Positions 46,649-58,568 of a stretch of DNA of 64,000 bases are shown here, piece by piece. The stretch covers positions 3,162,001-3,226,000 of the forward strand of contig JAUEDM010000001.1 in NCBI GenBank assembly GCA_033439685.1, written 5' to 3'. The DNA is from Apodospora peruviana. Taxonomy: Eukaryota; Ascomycota; Sordariomycetes; Sordariales; Lasiosphaeriaceae. Below the pieces are notes generated by a model. The model worked only from the letters and a program-made list of their open reading frames with translations, searched no databases and was not told where the DNA came from. The translations under genes were made by a program, and so were the position numbers. Position 1 is the first letter of the stretch. Every line of letters starts with the position of its first letter.

Positions 46649-47605
46649 TAATCAGTGCTGTTATAAAGCAAAATGGTGATTGCGATTTGGCATGAGCTTT
46701 CAGGATTCAATACTTAAAAGAAAGTGATCCATTGTGTAGAGATACATCATGATGATAGCTTATGAGACAGAGAGAGTTCGCAGATCCAACTCCCTTGTCT
46801 TACCCCTATTCTCAATCTTTCTTTATTGTTTGGAGGATGTTGAGTCGAATGTCCGGTCCGCAGCTGCCACTCCACATGATCCATAAAGATAACCTGGAAT
46901 GACACATGGAGTGATATCCTGCACCACATCAACAGGGCGACCAATTTGACAGCTTCATCCCCTCACCGGACCCTTTGCCGCCAATCGGTGCATCACTGCC
47001 ACCGCTGGACAGTTTGAAAGAGACATAGCCAGCTGTGAGGTTGCTCCTAGGTGAGTGAGTCCCGAGAGTGTGTGTGCCACACAATTACCTACTCTGACGG
47101 TGACAAAGTGTGGATGCCCAAAAGGAGAGCTGATTTGCCTCCCAACTCACACCATTCTCTTGCAGCTTCGGTAATAAGTCATTGGCCACCGCTGACACGC
47201 CCGACCACGCAATCGGCTAGCTACCTGCGTGCCGTCTGTCAATTGGGTCAGCTGTCTGCCTCGTCTGTGTCTCTTGGAACCCATTCTCACCATTTTACAC
47301 CAATAGTCTATCCGCACCTCTCGGGCAGCATTCCTCAGCGCCTTGGTGCTGCTGTACGGATTATGCACGCCCCTCATCCCGGGCTGTCCTCCTCCTCCTC
47401 CTCCGCATCATCCACGCAGCCTCGTCGCCATGTTACTGCATTTTCATTTTCGTTGTGACACCCCATACTAACTGAAATCTGCACTTTTCTTCCATCTATT
47501 CCATCTCTACCCCGCCTTCGGCTCCCGACCTCCTACAACACCCACATCTTGATATTGTCATGGAAGACGGCTTGACGCCAGGTGAAGGACGAGTCGAGAG
47601 AAGTC

Positions 47606-49984
47606 ATGGTCAGCATGCTCGACGAAGACGGGAAGCCGGGCGGCCGGCGATCGCCCCAACACCACCGCCGCGCTAGCAAGGGTCAAAGACCAGCCCCGTC
47701 CCCGAACAGCCTGTTTCTGCCGCTCTTTGGTGGACTCCGCTTCGGCCCCGGACCGAGATCCAGCACAAGCAACCGGTCGGAGCATGAACCGGAACGGGAA
47801 CGCCAGCGTGATCGTGATCATGATCGCGCGCGAACCCGAGACGCCCGGGACCGGAATCGGACCCGGGTCAGGGATAAAGACAAGGATAGAGACCATGACA
47901 GAGACTGGAACAGAGACCGGCAACATCATCCTCATCACCGTCCACGGAATCGGTCAACACCGCAACCACCTCGAGCTCCGTTACCGCCGAAGCTGGTCGA
48001 GGTAGTAATCAAGAGTCTCGACCATCGCCATGCCAACCATATATTTGGCGTCCGACCCGGCTTCCAGGTGATGAAGTTCGAGCAAGTCATCCGAGACCGA
48101 GCTGAAGAGCGCCGACGCCCCATCAATCCGACGACGCTTTTCCGTTTCTACTCGCACGACGGCACGGAGCTCCAGCAACAGGACGTGATCGAGCCCGGCT
48201 GTCCGCCGATATGGTACCGCATGTCAACGCCCGTGGACGAGGTGAAGGATTGCAGGTTTAGGCCCTGGGACGACAACACGAGATGGCGGTTCGATACCGA
48301 GTTTACGGCTGAGCTAGGGCGCGAGATCGACGCCGGCGCTACGGTTGGAAAGATACGACGCAAAATTGCCCATCACAGGAACATCGGAGATCCGAACAGG
48401 GTTGTGCTGATAGCTCGAGGCGGGTTGTTGCAGGGCTCGCTGAAAGGAGAGAGCTGGGAGCTGCAGCAAGTCAAGAAGAAATGGCTGTGTCGCTGGATCG
48501 CTGTCGATGTCTACCCGGAAAATCGGTATTTCATCCTTAAGGGTCTGCAGAGGGAGTACGTGTGCCATCCGGATAGGTCGGACTATCGGAAAGGCATGCT
48601 GGTGTCGGACCTAAAGCACTACCTGGCCACCAAACTATTCAACTCGGCCCGTCACTACGGCAAGAGCCGCGTTGAGCTAGGCTGGAGACACATCTCCCTC
48701 AAGCGCAATGGTATCAACCCCGGAGACCGCACCAGAGCTTATTGGGGCGCGACATACACCTTCGAGCTCCCTATTGACGCCGCCGAGATGTTTTCGGACG
48801 AAGAGACTTGGCTCTTGCCCGCGACCGAGACATGTTCCGTCTGCATCGAGGACAAAAAGATGGGCGAAATGCCGATAAAGGTCACGTCTGGCTGCCAGCA
48901 CCCTTCGACAACTTGCAAAGGGTGCGTGCAGCAATGGCTACAGTCCGGCCTCGAGAGCGGCACCTGGGATAAACTAAAATGTCCAGAGTGTTCCGAGGTG
49001 CTCAAGCACGCCGACGTCAAACGGTATGCCTCCAACGACACCTTCGCCCGGTACGACGCCTTAATCACGCGCGCCGCGCTCGATGGCATTCCCAACTTCC
49101 AGTGGTGTCTCTCGACGACCTGCGAGTCCGGCCAGATTCAGGAAGAGAAATGCCCCAGATTCAAGTGCGAATCCAAGAACTGCGGTGCCCGTTACTGCGT
49201 TGTGCACAACGTGCCCTGGCACAAGGGCGAAACGTGCGAAGAGTACGACCGCCGCAACCAGCAGCGCAAGAGGGACGACAAGGCGTCCGAGGACATGATC
49301 AACAAGACTTCCAAGAAATGCCCCGAGTGCAAGAAGGCCGTCCACAAGTGGAGTGGCTGCAACCACATTACGTGCGTTTGCAAGCACGAGTGGTGCTACA
49401 TCTGCTTTGCCAAGTTCGAACGCAACCATGTCGGATTTCTGTTTTGTCGTCATAACCCCGGCTGCACCGAGCGCGACCCCTTTATCGACCTGATCGACAA
49501 CCCGATCGGCCAACAGCAGCAGCAGGCTCGACGCGCGGGAGTCCCAGGGGCACGTCCAGGTCATGGCAACTGGGGCAACTGGGGGGCGAACCCGGTGTTT
49601 CCTCCGCCGTTGCGGGCCCGGCCCGCTGGAGTGGGAGGTGCGCCGATGCGGCACCCACTGCGTCCGCCGCCCCGGCAGAATCAGGGTGGTCTCGGTGCCG
49701 GTATTCCTGCTGCCTTCAACCAACAGTTCCGCGCTGGTATGGGGGGTGCCGACGAGGTGCTCATCAACGCCGTGGCCCAGGCCAGACGGGCTGCTGCTGC
49801 TGGGCGTGCTGTGCAGCAGCAGCAGCAGCAGCGCATTCAAGACGCGCAGGACGTTATCCGCGGTCTGGGTAACGCTGCAAGACGTGGTAATCCTGACCAG
49901 TTCGCGGACCAGCTACGGCAAGTCCAGCAACTAGCCGAGGAGGTGGACGAGAGGGTGCGGCGGATGCATATAATACCTCAATAA
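47606..49984 (+). CDS. RBR-type E3 ubiquitin ligase
   Basis: RING-between-RING ligase that transfers ubiquitin through a cysteine intermediate. Single exon, 792 residues from the ATG at 47606. The frame stays open a few codons upstream, and an ATG at 47560 in another frame overlaps this start. The N-terminal 110 residues are disordered, with an Arg/Asp-rich mixed-charge run (nt 47785-47930). A large domain without clear family follows (about 125-400). RING1 starts near residue 410 (CSVCIEDKK). The IBR region contains CESKNCGARYCVVHNVPWH. RING2 starts near 571 (CPECKKAVHKWSGCNHITC), with the likely catalytic Cys in SGC near 585. The tail is Gly/Pro/Gln-rich with a QQQQQQ run. Its stop codon is 31 bp from that of the convergent cupin gene. 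Confidence 0.92.
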   Translation: MVSMLDEDGKPGGRRSPQHHRRASKGQRPAPSPNSLFLPLFGGLRFGPGPRSSTSNRSEHEPERERQRDRDHDRARTRDARDRNRTRVRDKDKDRDHDRDWNRDRQHHPHHRPRNRSTPQPPRAPLPPKLVEVVIKSLDHRHANHIFGVRPGFQVMKFEQVIRDRAEERRRPINPTTLFRFYSHDGTELQQQDVIEPGCPPIWYRMSTPVDEVKDCRFRPWDDNTRWRFDTEFTAELGREIDAGATVGKIRRKIAHHRNIGDPNRVVLIARGGLLQGSLKGESWELQQVKKKWLCRWIAVDVYPENRYFILKGLQREYVCHPDRSDYRKGMLVSDLKHYLATKLFNSARHYGKSRVELGWRHISLKRNGINPGDRTRAYWGATYTFELPIDAAEMFSDEETWLLPATETCSVCIEDKKMGEMPIKVTSGCQHPSTTCKGCVQQWLQSGLESGTWDKLKCPECSEVLKHADVKRYASNDTFARYDALITRAALDGIPNFQWCLSTTCESGQIQEEKCPRFKCESKNCGARYCVVHNVPWHKGETCEEYDRRNQQRKRDDKASEDMINKTSKKCPECKKAVHKWSGCNHITCVCKHEWCYICFAKFERNHVGFLFCRHNPGCTERDPFIDLIDNPIGQQQQQARRAGVPGARPGHGNWGNWGANPVFPPPLRARPAGVGGAPMRHPLRPPPRQNQGGLGAGIPAAFNQQFRAGMGGADEVLINAVAQARRAAAAGRAVQQQQQQRIQDAQDVIRGLGNAARRGNPDQFADQLRQVQQLAEEVDERVRRMHIIPQ

Positions 49985-50015
49985 AATCTGGGGCTATCTA
50001 TATAATCTGCTTTGT
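49985..50015. other. 31-bp gap between convergent stop codons
   Basis: Only 31 bp separate the RBR ligase stop (plus) from the cupin stop (minus). Polyadenylation signals of each transcript must therefore lie within the other gene. Confidence 0.85.
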
Positions 50016-50658
50016 CTATCTTGACATCACGGGGTGCTCGAACCCCAGCTCCTCTTTTCCGTTCTTCACAACAACAGGCTTGATCGGACTGGCAACAAAA
50101 AATATGCGCGCCACCTCCGTCTCGCTGACATTCCGCCACGCGTGCATGGTTCCCCTCTGCACGACTACATCTCCCTTGCCGAGCGTGCGTGTTTCGCCCG
50201 AATCGAGGAGAAGCTCGACGCTACCTTCTAGTATGACGCCGATGTCGATGCTGACGGTCCTGTGCATTACTGGTGGCCGGGACGGGCGCGCCGCCGGCCA
50301 GATCTCGACGACTTGGTAGGCATTGCCTATCATGGATCCCAGGGCGGACATGTCGGGGTTGTTGAAGAGATAGGAGGGGATGTCGCCGTCGTTTGAGAGG
50401 TCTGTGGGGAAGGTTGATGTGCTGTAGGCGTTGTATCTACATCCGTCCTCTGTGTTAGTTTGCGTTTCAAAGAAGAAAGAAAAGAGAGAAGAAAGGAGGG
50501 GATGGTGTTACTGACAGGTAGAGGCCGGGTATCTGGGTGTTTGGCTGGATTTCAGGGGGAACGACTTTACTGAAGATGGCTTTGCCGGTTTCTTGGTCGT
50601 GGGTGGTGATGTACCGCTTGATGACGGTAGGAACTGGTGATGGTGATGGTGGCGTCAT
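50016..50658 (-). CDS. Cupin-domain protein
   Basis: Small single-cupin barrel protein of 187 residues. Exons are 50658-50516 and 50436-50016. The intron (GTCAGT, CTAAC, GTAG) joins GLYL to YNAYSTSTFP in phase 2. The barrel has the two cupin motifs in reduced form: HRTVSIDIGVILEGSVELLLDSGE (His near the start, Glu in the EGS part) and GDVVVQRGTMHAWRN with the metal-ligand His. Homologues in fungi often accompany secondary metabolism, but no biosynthetic core enzyme lies nearby. No substrate can be assigned. The C-terminus nearly overlaps the RBR gene. Confidence 0.9.
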
Positions 50659-51838
50659 GGTTGTGGTTTAAGGTGGTGTGGTGGTTTTTTGTTCTTCTAA
50701 TGTTTATGATATCCCCTCGGCGCTCTGTTTATGTTGGGAAGGCTGGGTTGGTTTCTTTTGGCGCAACCTGGCTGCTGATGGATGTGTGTAGGAATGGCTG
50801 GATGATAATAATGATGATGGGCTGGTCCTGTTGTAGGGGAAAGATAGAAACCTTTTTATATTATGGGTATACCTGCCTCAGGGAAGGTATGCTCGAGTGT
50901 TATGTCGGGGACGACTTCTCTCGGCGCGGGTTGTATTTCGGTCACAGAAGTAGCACACGTACGATGTATGATGAATGAATTCAGTCAATTGTATGACGTT
51001 CTAGTAATACCTTCTATTATCGCTGCCACACAAATACATACACGCGTATCTGAGATTCCCGTAGACGTGTTGTCGGCGACCGACTTGGCCGATATGTTGT
51101 GTGAAATATTGCCTCTCAGAGGTCAGTAGTTGGAAGCTACGGATTCAGGTACTCTGCTATGGTACGAATACTATACGTGGATATGTTATACGATATGATC
51201 TGCGAATGGCAACCCATCTCTACGTATTTAGGTAGTAATTAGGGACGTACCTCAACATAAACATGCCGTTAGAGGTCGGCATCTGCGTGATACCCGTACA
51301 CTGTGCCACAGACCAACACACCTACCGCTTCTGGATATCGGTAGTCGGCGAGGTGAAACCTCCGCATTTCCCGGGGTCTGAATCCTTCAAGCCGCCAAGG
51401 TACGGCAAGGTCGGGGTATCCGGGGCCCGGCCTCCGTGCTTGGTCCGGGACGGATGGTGATGTTACCGGATCTCGGAGGACTCGAGGTTCCTTGCTCTGT
51501 AGGGTTGAATGCCCGATTTGTCTACCTGCCTGCCTATCAAGTTTAACTCCAACATGTAAGCAAGCTGAGGCGAACCCGAACTGTGTATAATCCAAATTTT
51601 ACTTGCCATCTCCTACACATTTGCCGACAAACCACATACCTAGATATATACAAAAATAGCTACATACGGAAAGAAGGCCCGTTGCCATTGTTGACTAAAA
51701 AAGAAAAAGGGGGCTACGTATCAAGGCTTGGCGCCTCTTAGTTGCCCCCGCAACGAGCAGCAAAAAGGGGAATAATCATCTATCCCTAGCTCAAGGATGT
51801 ACTATACGCACCTCAGAGAAAGCCAGCATGAACGGCTT
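50659..51838. other. Intergenic region between the cupin and ABC transporter genes
   Basis: 1.2 kb between two minus-strand genes, holding the cupin promoter and the ABC gene's 3' end. It has CCGG-rich sequence near 51370-51480. No gene was recognised. Confidence 0.5.
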
Positions 51839-54800
51839 TCAATTCCCGTGTTCCTCCTCAACGCTTTCCACCCGTCCACCCTTCAGCCACACAACCGTCA
51901 AACCTGTACCATGCTGCTGCCCCATCGCATCCGTCGTCGTCCGCTTCCTGGCAGCAACATATGCCTCGAGTTTATGCGTCACCATGATGACAGTGTGTCC
52001 GTTCTTGACAAACTCGTCCTCGACGATATCGCAGACGGTCGCCTCTGTGACCGCATCCAGTGACGACGTCACCTCATCCAGAAGAACGATAGGTTTTGGC
52101 CCGCCGCCGCCCAGGTTATTGTCGTTCTCTTCGGGGTATGGCTGCTGGACAACGGTTGGCTTCTTCGATTGCCTCCAGCACTGAGAGATACCGCGTGCAA
52201 GAGCCAGCAACTGCGCTTGTCCGCCCGACAAAGCCGGTAAGAAGGAAAACTGCTTGTTGAGTACGGCGTTCGCAGCGTCTTTGTCGTAGCCAAGGGGGCG
52301 GTTGGCAGAAGCAGCATCGAGGAGTGGAGTAGTAAGTGAGTCGTTGTCATTTTCTCTGCTCTGGTCACTCGTTACTGTCGCTTCTCCTTGAGGGTTATTA
52401 GTGCTGCTATTCTTGGCCGCCACACCCATCATCAGATGCGACCACAGTCCCACTCTTTCGAGGATGGAGACGAGCCCTTGGTTAGACAGCGAGGCTGATG
52501 GGTCCAAGTTAAATCGCAGCGAAGCATCGTGTAGGAAAAAGGGGTCCTGCGCAATAGTGACGAAGCAGCGCTCCCTGACGATTGTTCGGGAGACATCATG
52601 GGTGATGTCGACTCCGTCGACGAGTATTGCTCCCCCGGATTCGATGTCGAGTAGGCGGAGTAGCGAAAGTAGAAGAGAGCTCTTTCCGCTAATTAGATGG
52701 CTGTTAATAAAATCACATTGGCAGTGAGTGTTTCGATATCGTTTTTACCTTCCAGTTCGGCCACAGATGGCTACTGTCTGCCCAGGGGCAATCTTCAAGC
52801 TGATGTTACGGAGAGCTAATGAGTTTTGGCTAGTAGTTCGCCATGTCAGTACCAACCACGGCTACCATACGCATTATGGTAAAGGGTCGGCGCTTACTTG
52901 TACGATGCCGAAACATTTCGCAGTTCAAGTCCACCAGCAACCGGCCAGTCCTCGTCAACCGAAGAAAGCTGTCCATCATCGGGCTCATCACCCTCCTGGG
53001 GCGTGACCCGGTCGACCGTCTTCAAGCGGGCAACAGCCCCAAGGGAGATCTCGAGCTCCGTCCAAAAGTTCACAAGACTAAGGACTGTGTTTTTCGTCAC
53101 AAGGATCACATTCAGGGCCACGCCCACCTGTGCACCTGTTGTCGTACCCTTCAGGCTCACAGATATGAGTATAATCGTGACCGCGATGCCCCCGCTCATG
53201 AGGTTGAGGACGAGACCGAGCCATCTTTGAAGGCAGAAAAGCAGATAAAATGGCCGTTGGCTGATGTCCACCACGTGCATATTCTCGGCCGCCATTTCGT
53301 GTTGCCAGCCAAATGCTCGGATAGTTTCGACCCCCCGAACCTAGTGAAACGAACGATTGTTAGGGCATGCTGAAGGGAGGGGGGCGAAGGGAGAAATACA
53401 CTAGAAGAGGAAGCAGTGAAAAGTAGGTTGTCCATCCATACTTACAGTTTCCAGGAGATTGGAAAAGACAGCAGATTGGGACTCAAGCTCGATTATCCGC
53501 ATCTGTCGCGATGTGCGGAGGTAAATCTTTTGCACCGCAAAGACAACGACACCGCAGATCGGCAGCGTAAGAGCCACCATAGGCTGAACAGCAAATATCA
53601 CAGTGATCTGTACTAACAGTTTGAAAATCTCTGATATAAAAGTCAGCTTGATATCCATGGCAAGGTCTTCGTGGTTGGTGTCTACGGTGTCACTTACGAA
53701 CACTCAAACTCTGAAAAGCCGATGCCAGAAACTTGTCCACTAGAGAAATATCTTGACTGAAGCTGCGCTTTATCTTAGCCCACACTGTAGTAGTTTCGGA
53801 TCCAAGACAGACCTACTGATTCAAGATAACCCCAGTGTCTGTCGTCGAAAAGAACAAGAGTGGAGCGCTAAAACGATATATATCAACAGGCATGCCTACC
53901 ACAGACGATTTGCCCTAGGAACTTAGTTGACTCTTACCGCATTATAGTCTCCAAGAGACGTTTATGCAGAGACAAACTGGAAGTCGGGGCAACTCGTAGC
54001 AGGGTAGTCCTAGATTCATAATTTGTCAGAAAGGAGCTGAAAAGGCTGAAAAGGCTGAAAGGTTGGTGATAACGGCGACTCACCACATCTGAGCGCTAGT
54101 AACTGTCCAAGCCGCCACGTTTAGCAGCGCATACCCGGTCGCAAAAAATGCCGTGTGTTTTCCGGTATCTTCGGTCCACCACTTCATCCAGTACTGTGGA
54201 AATGTCGAGAAGAAGCCGAACAACGCCGTAAGCGTGACCAAAAACGAGACGTTTCCTATACCAGCGTTGGTTACATAATACCCTGGTCGTAGTCAGTAGA
54301 TGAACCGCCAGGATACTGATCAGTGTAATGATGAGACGGACCATATAAAGAGAAATCTCCATCACCACGACTGGCATCCTTAGGGGTGATTGCTGCCGAC
54401 TTCTGAGTTTCAGCTTTGATCACCACAGGTGTCTTCCCCTCGTCGGTCTCGGCAACACTGTCATTTTCATGAATAAGCTTGGATATCTGTTGCCCCTTGG
54501 CCTTCAGCTGACTCCATGGCCCTTGTTCCTGGATACGCCCATCATCCAAGACAATTACATGATTCACCAGATCAAAGTGTTGGGCTAACCCGAGATCAGT
54601 ACGTTGAGCATTTCATTTGGACTGAGTTGAGATAACTCAAAACTCACTGGAACTAGTAATCCAAAACACGGTCGTACCGAGCTTTCGAAAGCTTCCGTCA
54701 AACCCAAACAGATTTTCGGCAACCTGCTTCTCGGCTCGGCCGTCGAGAGCACTGAACGTATCATCAAGGACAGCTATCTCGCAGCGTTGGAAGACGGCGC

Positions 54801-57285
54801 GAGCCAGGGCCTGAAGAAGGTTCAAGGTAAGGTACTCAATATCACTCTATATATAATATCACAATACGTAGATCTGGGTGCAGAACTCACCACACGCTGT
54901 CGCTGTCCACCTGAAAGACTCGCTCCCCCATCGCCAACGACTGTCTCATCTCCATCCGGCAGTACGGCAAGGTCTTCGTCAAGGCAACAGGCCCGGATAA
55001 CGGTATTGTACCACACCTCATCCATGGTAACCCTCATCACCGGGCCACAAATCACCTGTTTAATGGTTTGATTCATAAGCCAAGGCGTTTGCGCGCAATA
55101 TGCAATTCTCTTTGTCGACACCGTCACTGTTCCGGCGGTAATAGGCAAGAATTCATTCAGGATCGTGCGAGCCAGGGTGGTCTTTCCCGATCCAACTGGC
55201 CCCGAGCATGCAACTATCATGCCCTTGGGGACCTCGAGATTGATTCCGGAAAGTACTTTCTTGTGGCCATTCCACGACACATCCAGGTCCTTGACTAAAA
55301 TAGCGGGTGTTACACCAGAGCTGTCTGCCACAGCTTTTTGTACGTGGTTGCCATGCTCATCTGGCTGAAGATAACTTTGGATACGTTCAAAACTGGGGAA
55401 TGCTGCCACTGCTTTCGGAATGATAGTCATGACCATGTTGGAAGCGTTTGTAACCAAGGAGAGAACCGCAATCGTTGGGAAAGCTGTTTCGGGGTCAAGA
55501 GCCGTGCCGTTGAGCTTGGCCACTATGGCAAAGAGGATGATGGTGATGACGGGGGTGAACAAACCCACAGCATTTGCTACAGACATCAGGTTAGATTTCG
55601 GTTCGATGGGCTGTAGCAATCATCAGTTTTGAAATACTGACCGCTTACATTGTACAAGACTCTTATCCACCGCACGTGACCCGCCTTCTCCGTCTCATCT
55701 TGTCTGATATCAAGTATTTGTCCCTCGACATGGTTTTGCATGCCCAGCATCTTGATGGACTTGATTGAGGCCAGCATCGCTGCCGTCACCGAGATACGTT
55801 TTCGAGTCGCAGAATTCCATTTGGTTTGGCGGTGCTTCAAATTTCTGGCGACATATTTGCTTGTTCGCGAAGAGACTGGTGGTATATTGGTAACCGACAC
55901 GACGCAAACCTGAAGGACGTAAGGACGAATACTCACGGATGATGATCAAGTGAGGCACTGGCCAGATCCATCCCACTTGCTTGGCCAACATCACGGTTCC
56001 TATGATGACCTCGATCACACATGCCCAGGTAATATAAAACGTCTCGACGGCGTCCTCAAGAGCTTCTACATCCGTGGTCACTAACGCCACGACCTTGCTG
56101 TTATCGTAACCCTCGCTTGGGGCCAACAGAGAGTGCTCGTGAAGTAGTCCCACGAGGGCACCGCGGATCATAACTCGCAGTGCACTTAGTCCCTGGCGAT
56201 ATGCCCGTATCGAGAACTATACAATTGGATCAGTGAAGACACCGGGAAAAGGCTAGTCCTGTGAGCTTACCGCAAGCCCAGCATAAACAATAATGGCTGC
56301 CAGAACAACAAAGTAACCCTCATCCTCGGAAGCATCTGGGGACTTGATGTATGCAATCGAATATGTAATCAGCAGAGGCTGGCCGTAGCGAAATATAATC
56401 ATGAAGACCCTCCATGCAGCTACTAGAATCATAGGCTGGAGGAGACACCTGACCAATACCGCAGGGAGCCAGGGCGAATCTGAGTGCTTTAGTCGGGCCA
56501 GAACCGTGTCGGCGGAAGTGGGATCAGCGTACCTCTCTGCGTCCAGATCCGCAAGATTTGTTCCCTGAGGATCTCAGAGGACAAGCTGCGGTCTATTGCT
56601 GGAAGTTCATGGTTGATAAGGTTATTGTTGTAACCTCTGACGAGCACTGCGTTAATCCACCAGAGGACAGACCTCCCAAAGATGCCGGCGCTCTCTTCTG
56701 GAGGCAAATCTGGCCATTCGGGAAGCAAGTCCGCTTCTTTTGCTAGCGACTCGGTGCCCAGAACGATGAGTTTTGCAGCGAACTGTATTGCCAAACCAAG
56801 GCGTTCCTGACCCCCGCTGGACCGCAACGAAGGTGCCGTGAGCTGTACTAAGTCACAGCTCGAGGAGGAAAGAAGGTAGAGGAGGACCAGGTCTGAGGGT
56901 CTCTCGGACCGCTTGTGCTCCACGCGAGAGAGCCATACCAAACCAAACACAGCAACAGGAGCTGCTGCTACCAGGAACGGGTTGGCATGTGTATTGCCAG
57001 AGGCAGAGAGGAAAGCCGCGATAACTTGTAAACACAATAGCGACACACTTGAGATCTAGGTACATGTGAGAGGGTAAATCAAGCAACAAGGACCAGAAGG
57101 TCGAGGCAGCTTACAAGCTTGGAAATCCCACGCCAACCACCACTTTCAACTCTGATGGGTTGCTTGCTGAGTTGGCGAAGTCGCCAGGGGAGTAGGAGGA
57201 GAAAAGCAACGGAAAGAGACGAATCAATGAGAGAAAGATATGTCCCGTCGTTAACAAAGCCATAGAGCGCTGTATACCACAGCAT
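51839..57285 (-). CDS. Full-length ABCC (MRP-type) transporter
   Basis: ATP-driven exporter of the multidrug-resistance-associated subfamily. Sixteen exons, in transcription order: 57285-57115, 57055-56533, 56479-56271, 56216-55937, 55875-55642, 55576-54891, 54810-54648, 54584-54342, 54282-54084, 54009-53938, 53867-53817, 53762-53698, 53630-53446, 53340-52898, 52829-52749, 52688-51839. These give 1484 residues, normal for the family, without any stop. An N-terminal TMD0-like region precedes TMD1. The first ATPase domain (about 580-790) has GPVGSGKTT, LSGGQRQRV and AVLDD; its switch histidine is Ser (WITSSTQHF). TMD2 follows, then the second ATPase domain (from about 1170) with GRTGSGKSS, LSGGQAQ, IVLLDE and VTHK, plus two insertions. 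Substrate unknown. A few junctions, especially exon 8/9 (donor GTCCGT), are less certain. Confidence 0.9.
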
Positions 57286-58568
57286 GGTGCTTTTCTCTCA
57301 GCTTGGCCAACTGTCTGTCGCGAATGTTTTGCGAGAGCGTCTGATGAGGGGAAATGGGATATAAAAAGTGTTTACGGGTATACCTATATTGTCCCAGCCG
57401 TGTTTCGACCGCCAGACTTCAACTTCCACCGTACTCGGAGTGATGTTTCCACCGTCACCGAGGGCTCATCCATCTTGGGCCATATTAACCAGTTCATATC
57501 AAGGTCGGTGCTTTATCCATAACATCCTCGAGCGGGAAAACTGACGCGTTCTGAATTCATATCCGCTCGACATCTACTCGATGCAAGCAACGTCAGATAG
57601 TTCCCAAATTCTTGAAACATCGCAGGGCCTGCAGACGGGAGTTCAGGCAGCAACAGGGGGGAGGGGCCAATCAGCGTTGTCAACATGCAAGAACCAATCG
57701 TCTTATTATCGTTCGGATAATAAGTTAAGCTCAGACAGTAGATTTTTGACCGGGAGCTTCAACATGGATTGATGAGACGGGATGAATTGGCAGGTGCAAG
57801 AACAATTGACTGAATGGAAGTTTCAACGGAAGTCGAGCTGGTCTGTTTCCACTGATTCAGTCCCGAGTCTCAGGACAGGAGCTATCAAACAGCGTTATAA
57901 TGTCTTGTGTAACACCCGGGATCGGAGGCATGGCAGCTGGCGCGGGGTGAATTGGAGGCTGCCCTGAGATGGTTCACTCAGTTGATCGAGACATCCACCA
58001 AGTCAGAAGCTGGACCCACCTATTACGCTTGTGATTTGCTGACCGAGGTCTGGGGAAGAGTGGCTTTCAGTCTGACCGTTCTCTCTTGATTTTCTCCTCT
58101 TTCTCCCAGGCAGCAAACATCCATAAATTTCCAAAGGCAAAACAGCCAAGCACTCTGATGGTAGCATGTTGGGGTTTTAGGGGGCAATTAGGGGACTTGG
58201 AGGGGCAAATGGCCCAACTACCAGGTAACCTAGAGCCCACAGAGATGCAGGTGCAGCGGGCTGTGCTGCTCACATTCAACTTCCCCTCCCTTGCTGGAGG
58301 ACAACGGGCCTGGCGCATGGACGGACTGACCTCCCGCCATAACCTGAACTTTGCTGAAGCCACGCACCAAAGCATGTTTGGCACCGTGGTCGGCCATCAA
58401 TTATTATTGAGCGCGTGGACAACAAACTGAACCTGCCCGGTGTGCAGCACAGCACAATCTGGTCAGAAATCCAACCATCACCCGTCAGACAGAGACAGAC
58501 CAACTTGATATTCCCAGGTCCTGTGTATCCAGAATATGTCCGACACATCATGATTACCTTGTTCCCCG
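57286..58568. other. Divergent promoter region between the ABC transporter and sas4
   Basis: 1.28 kb containing both promoters. The leader of the plus-strand gene runs through an open frame (58415-58756) that overlaps the sas4 start in another frame and is not considered real. No other gene was recognised. Confidence 0.5.

Larger units (their letters stand above)
45447..47605. other. 2.2-kb intergenic region with possible gene remnants
   Basis: It lies between the GPI-protein gene and the RBR ligase, both on plus. It contains a small minus-strand frame (45902-46132) with protein-like composition and a 34-codon plus-strand frame (46544-46648) resembling the end of a methyltransferase core. 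Otherwise nothing was recognised. The 3' part is the CT-rich leader of the RBR gene. Confidence 0.4.

Noticed and set aside
49061..49840. 259-codon minus-strand frame within the RBR ligase
   Set aside because: Shadow of the ligase codons; Leu/Val-rich antisense with no family resemblance.
55620..55950. Frame breaks suggesting the ABC transporter is a pseudogene
   Set aside because: Alternative splice sites (acceptor CCACCAG at 55876, donor GTCAGT at 55641, acceptor TGTAG at 55577) restore a continuous family-like sequence through this stretch.
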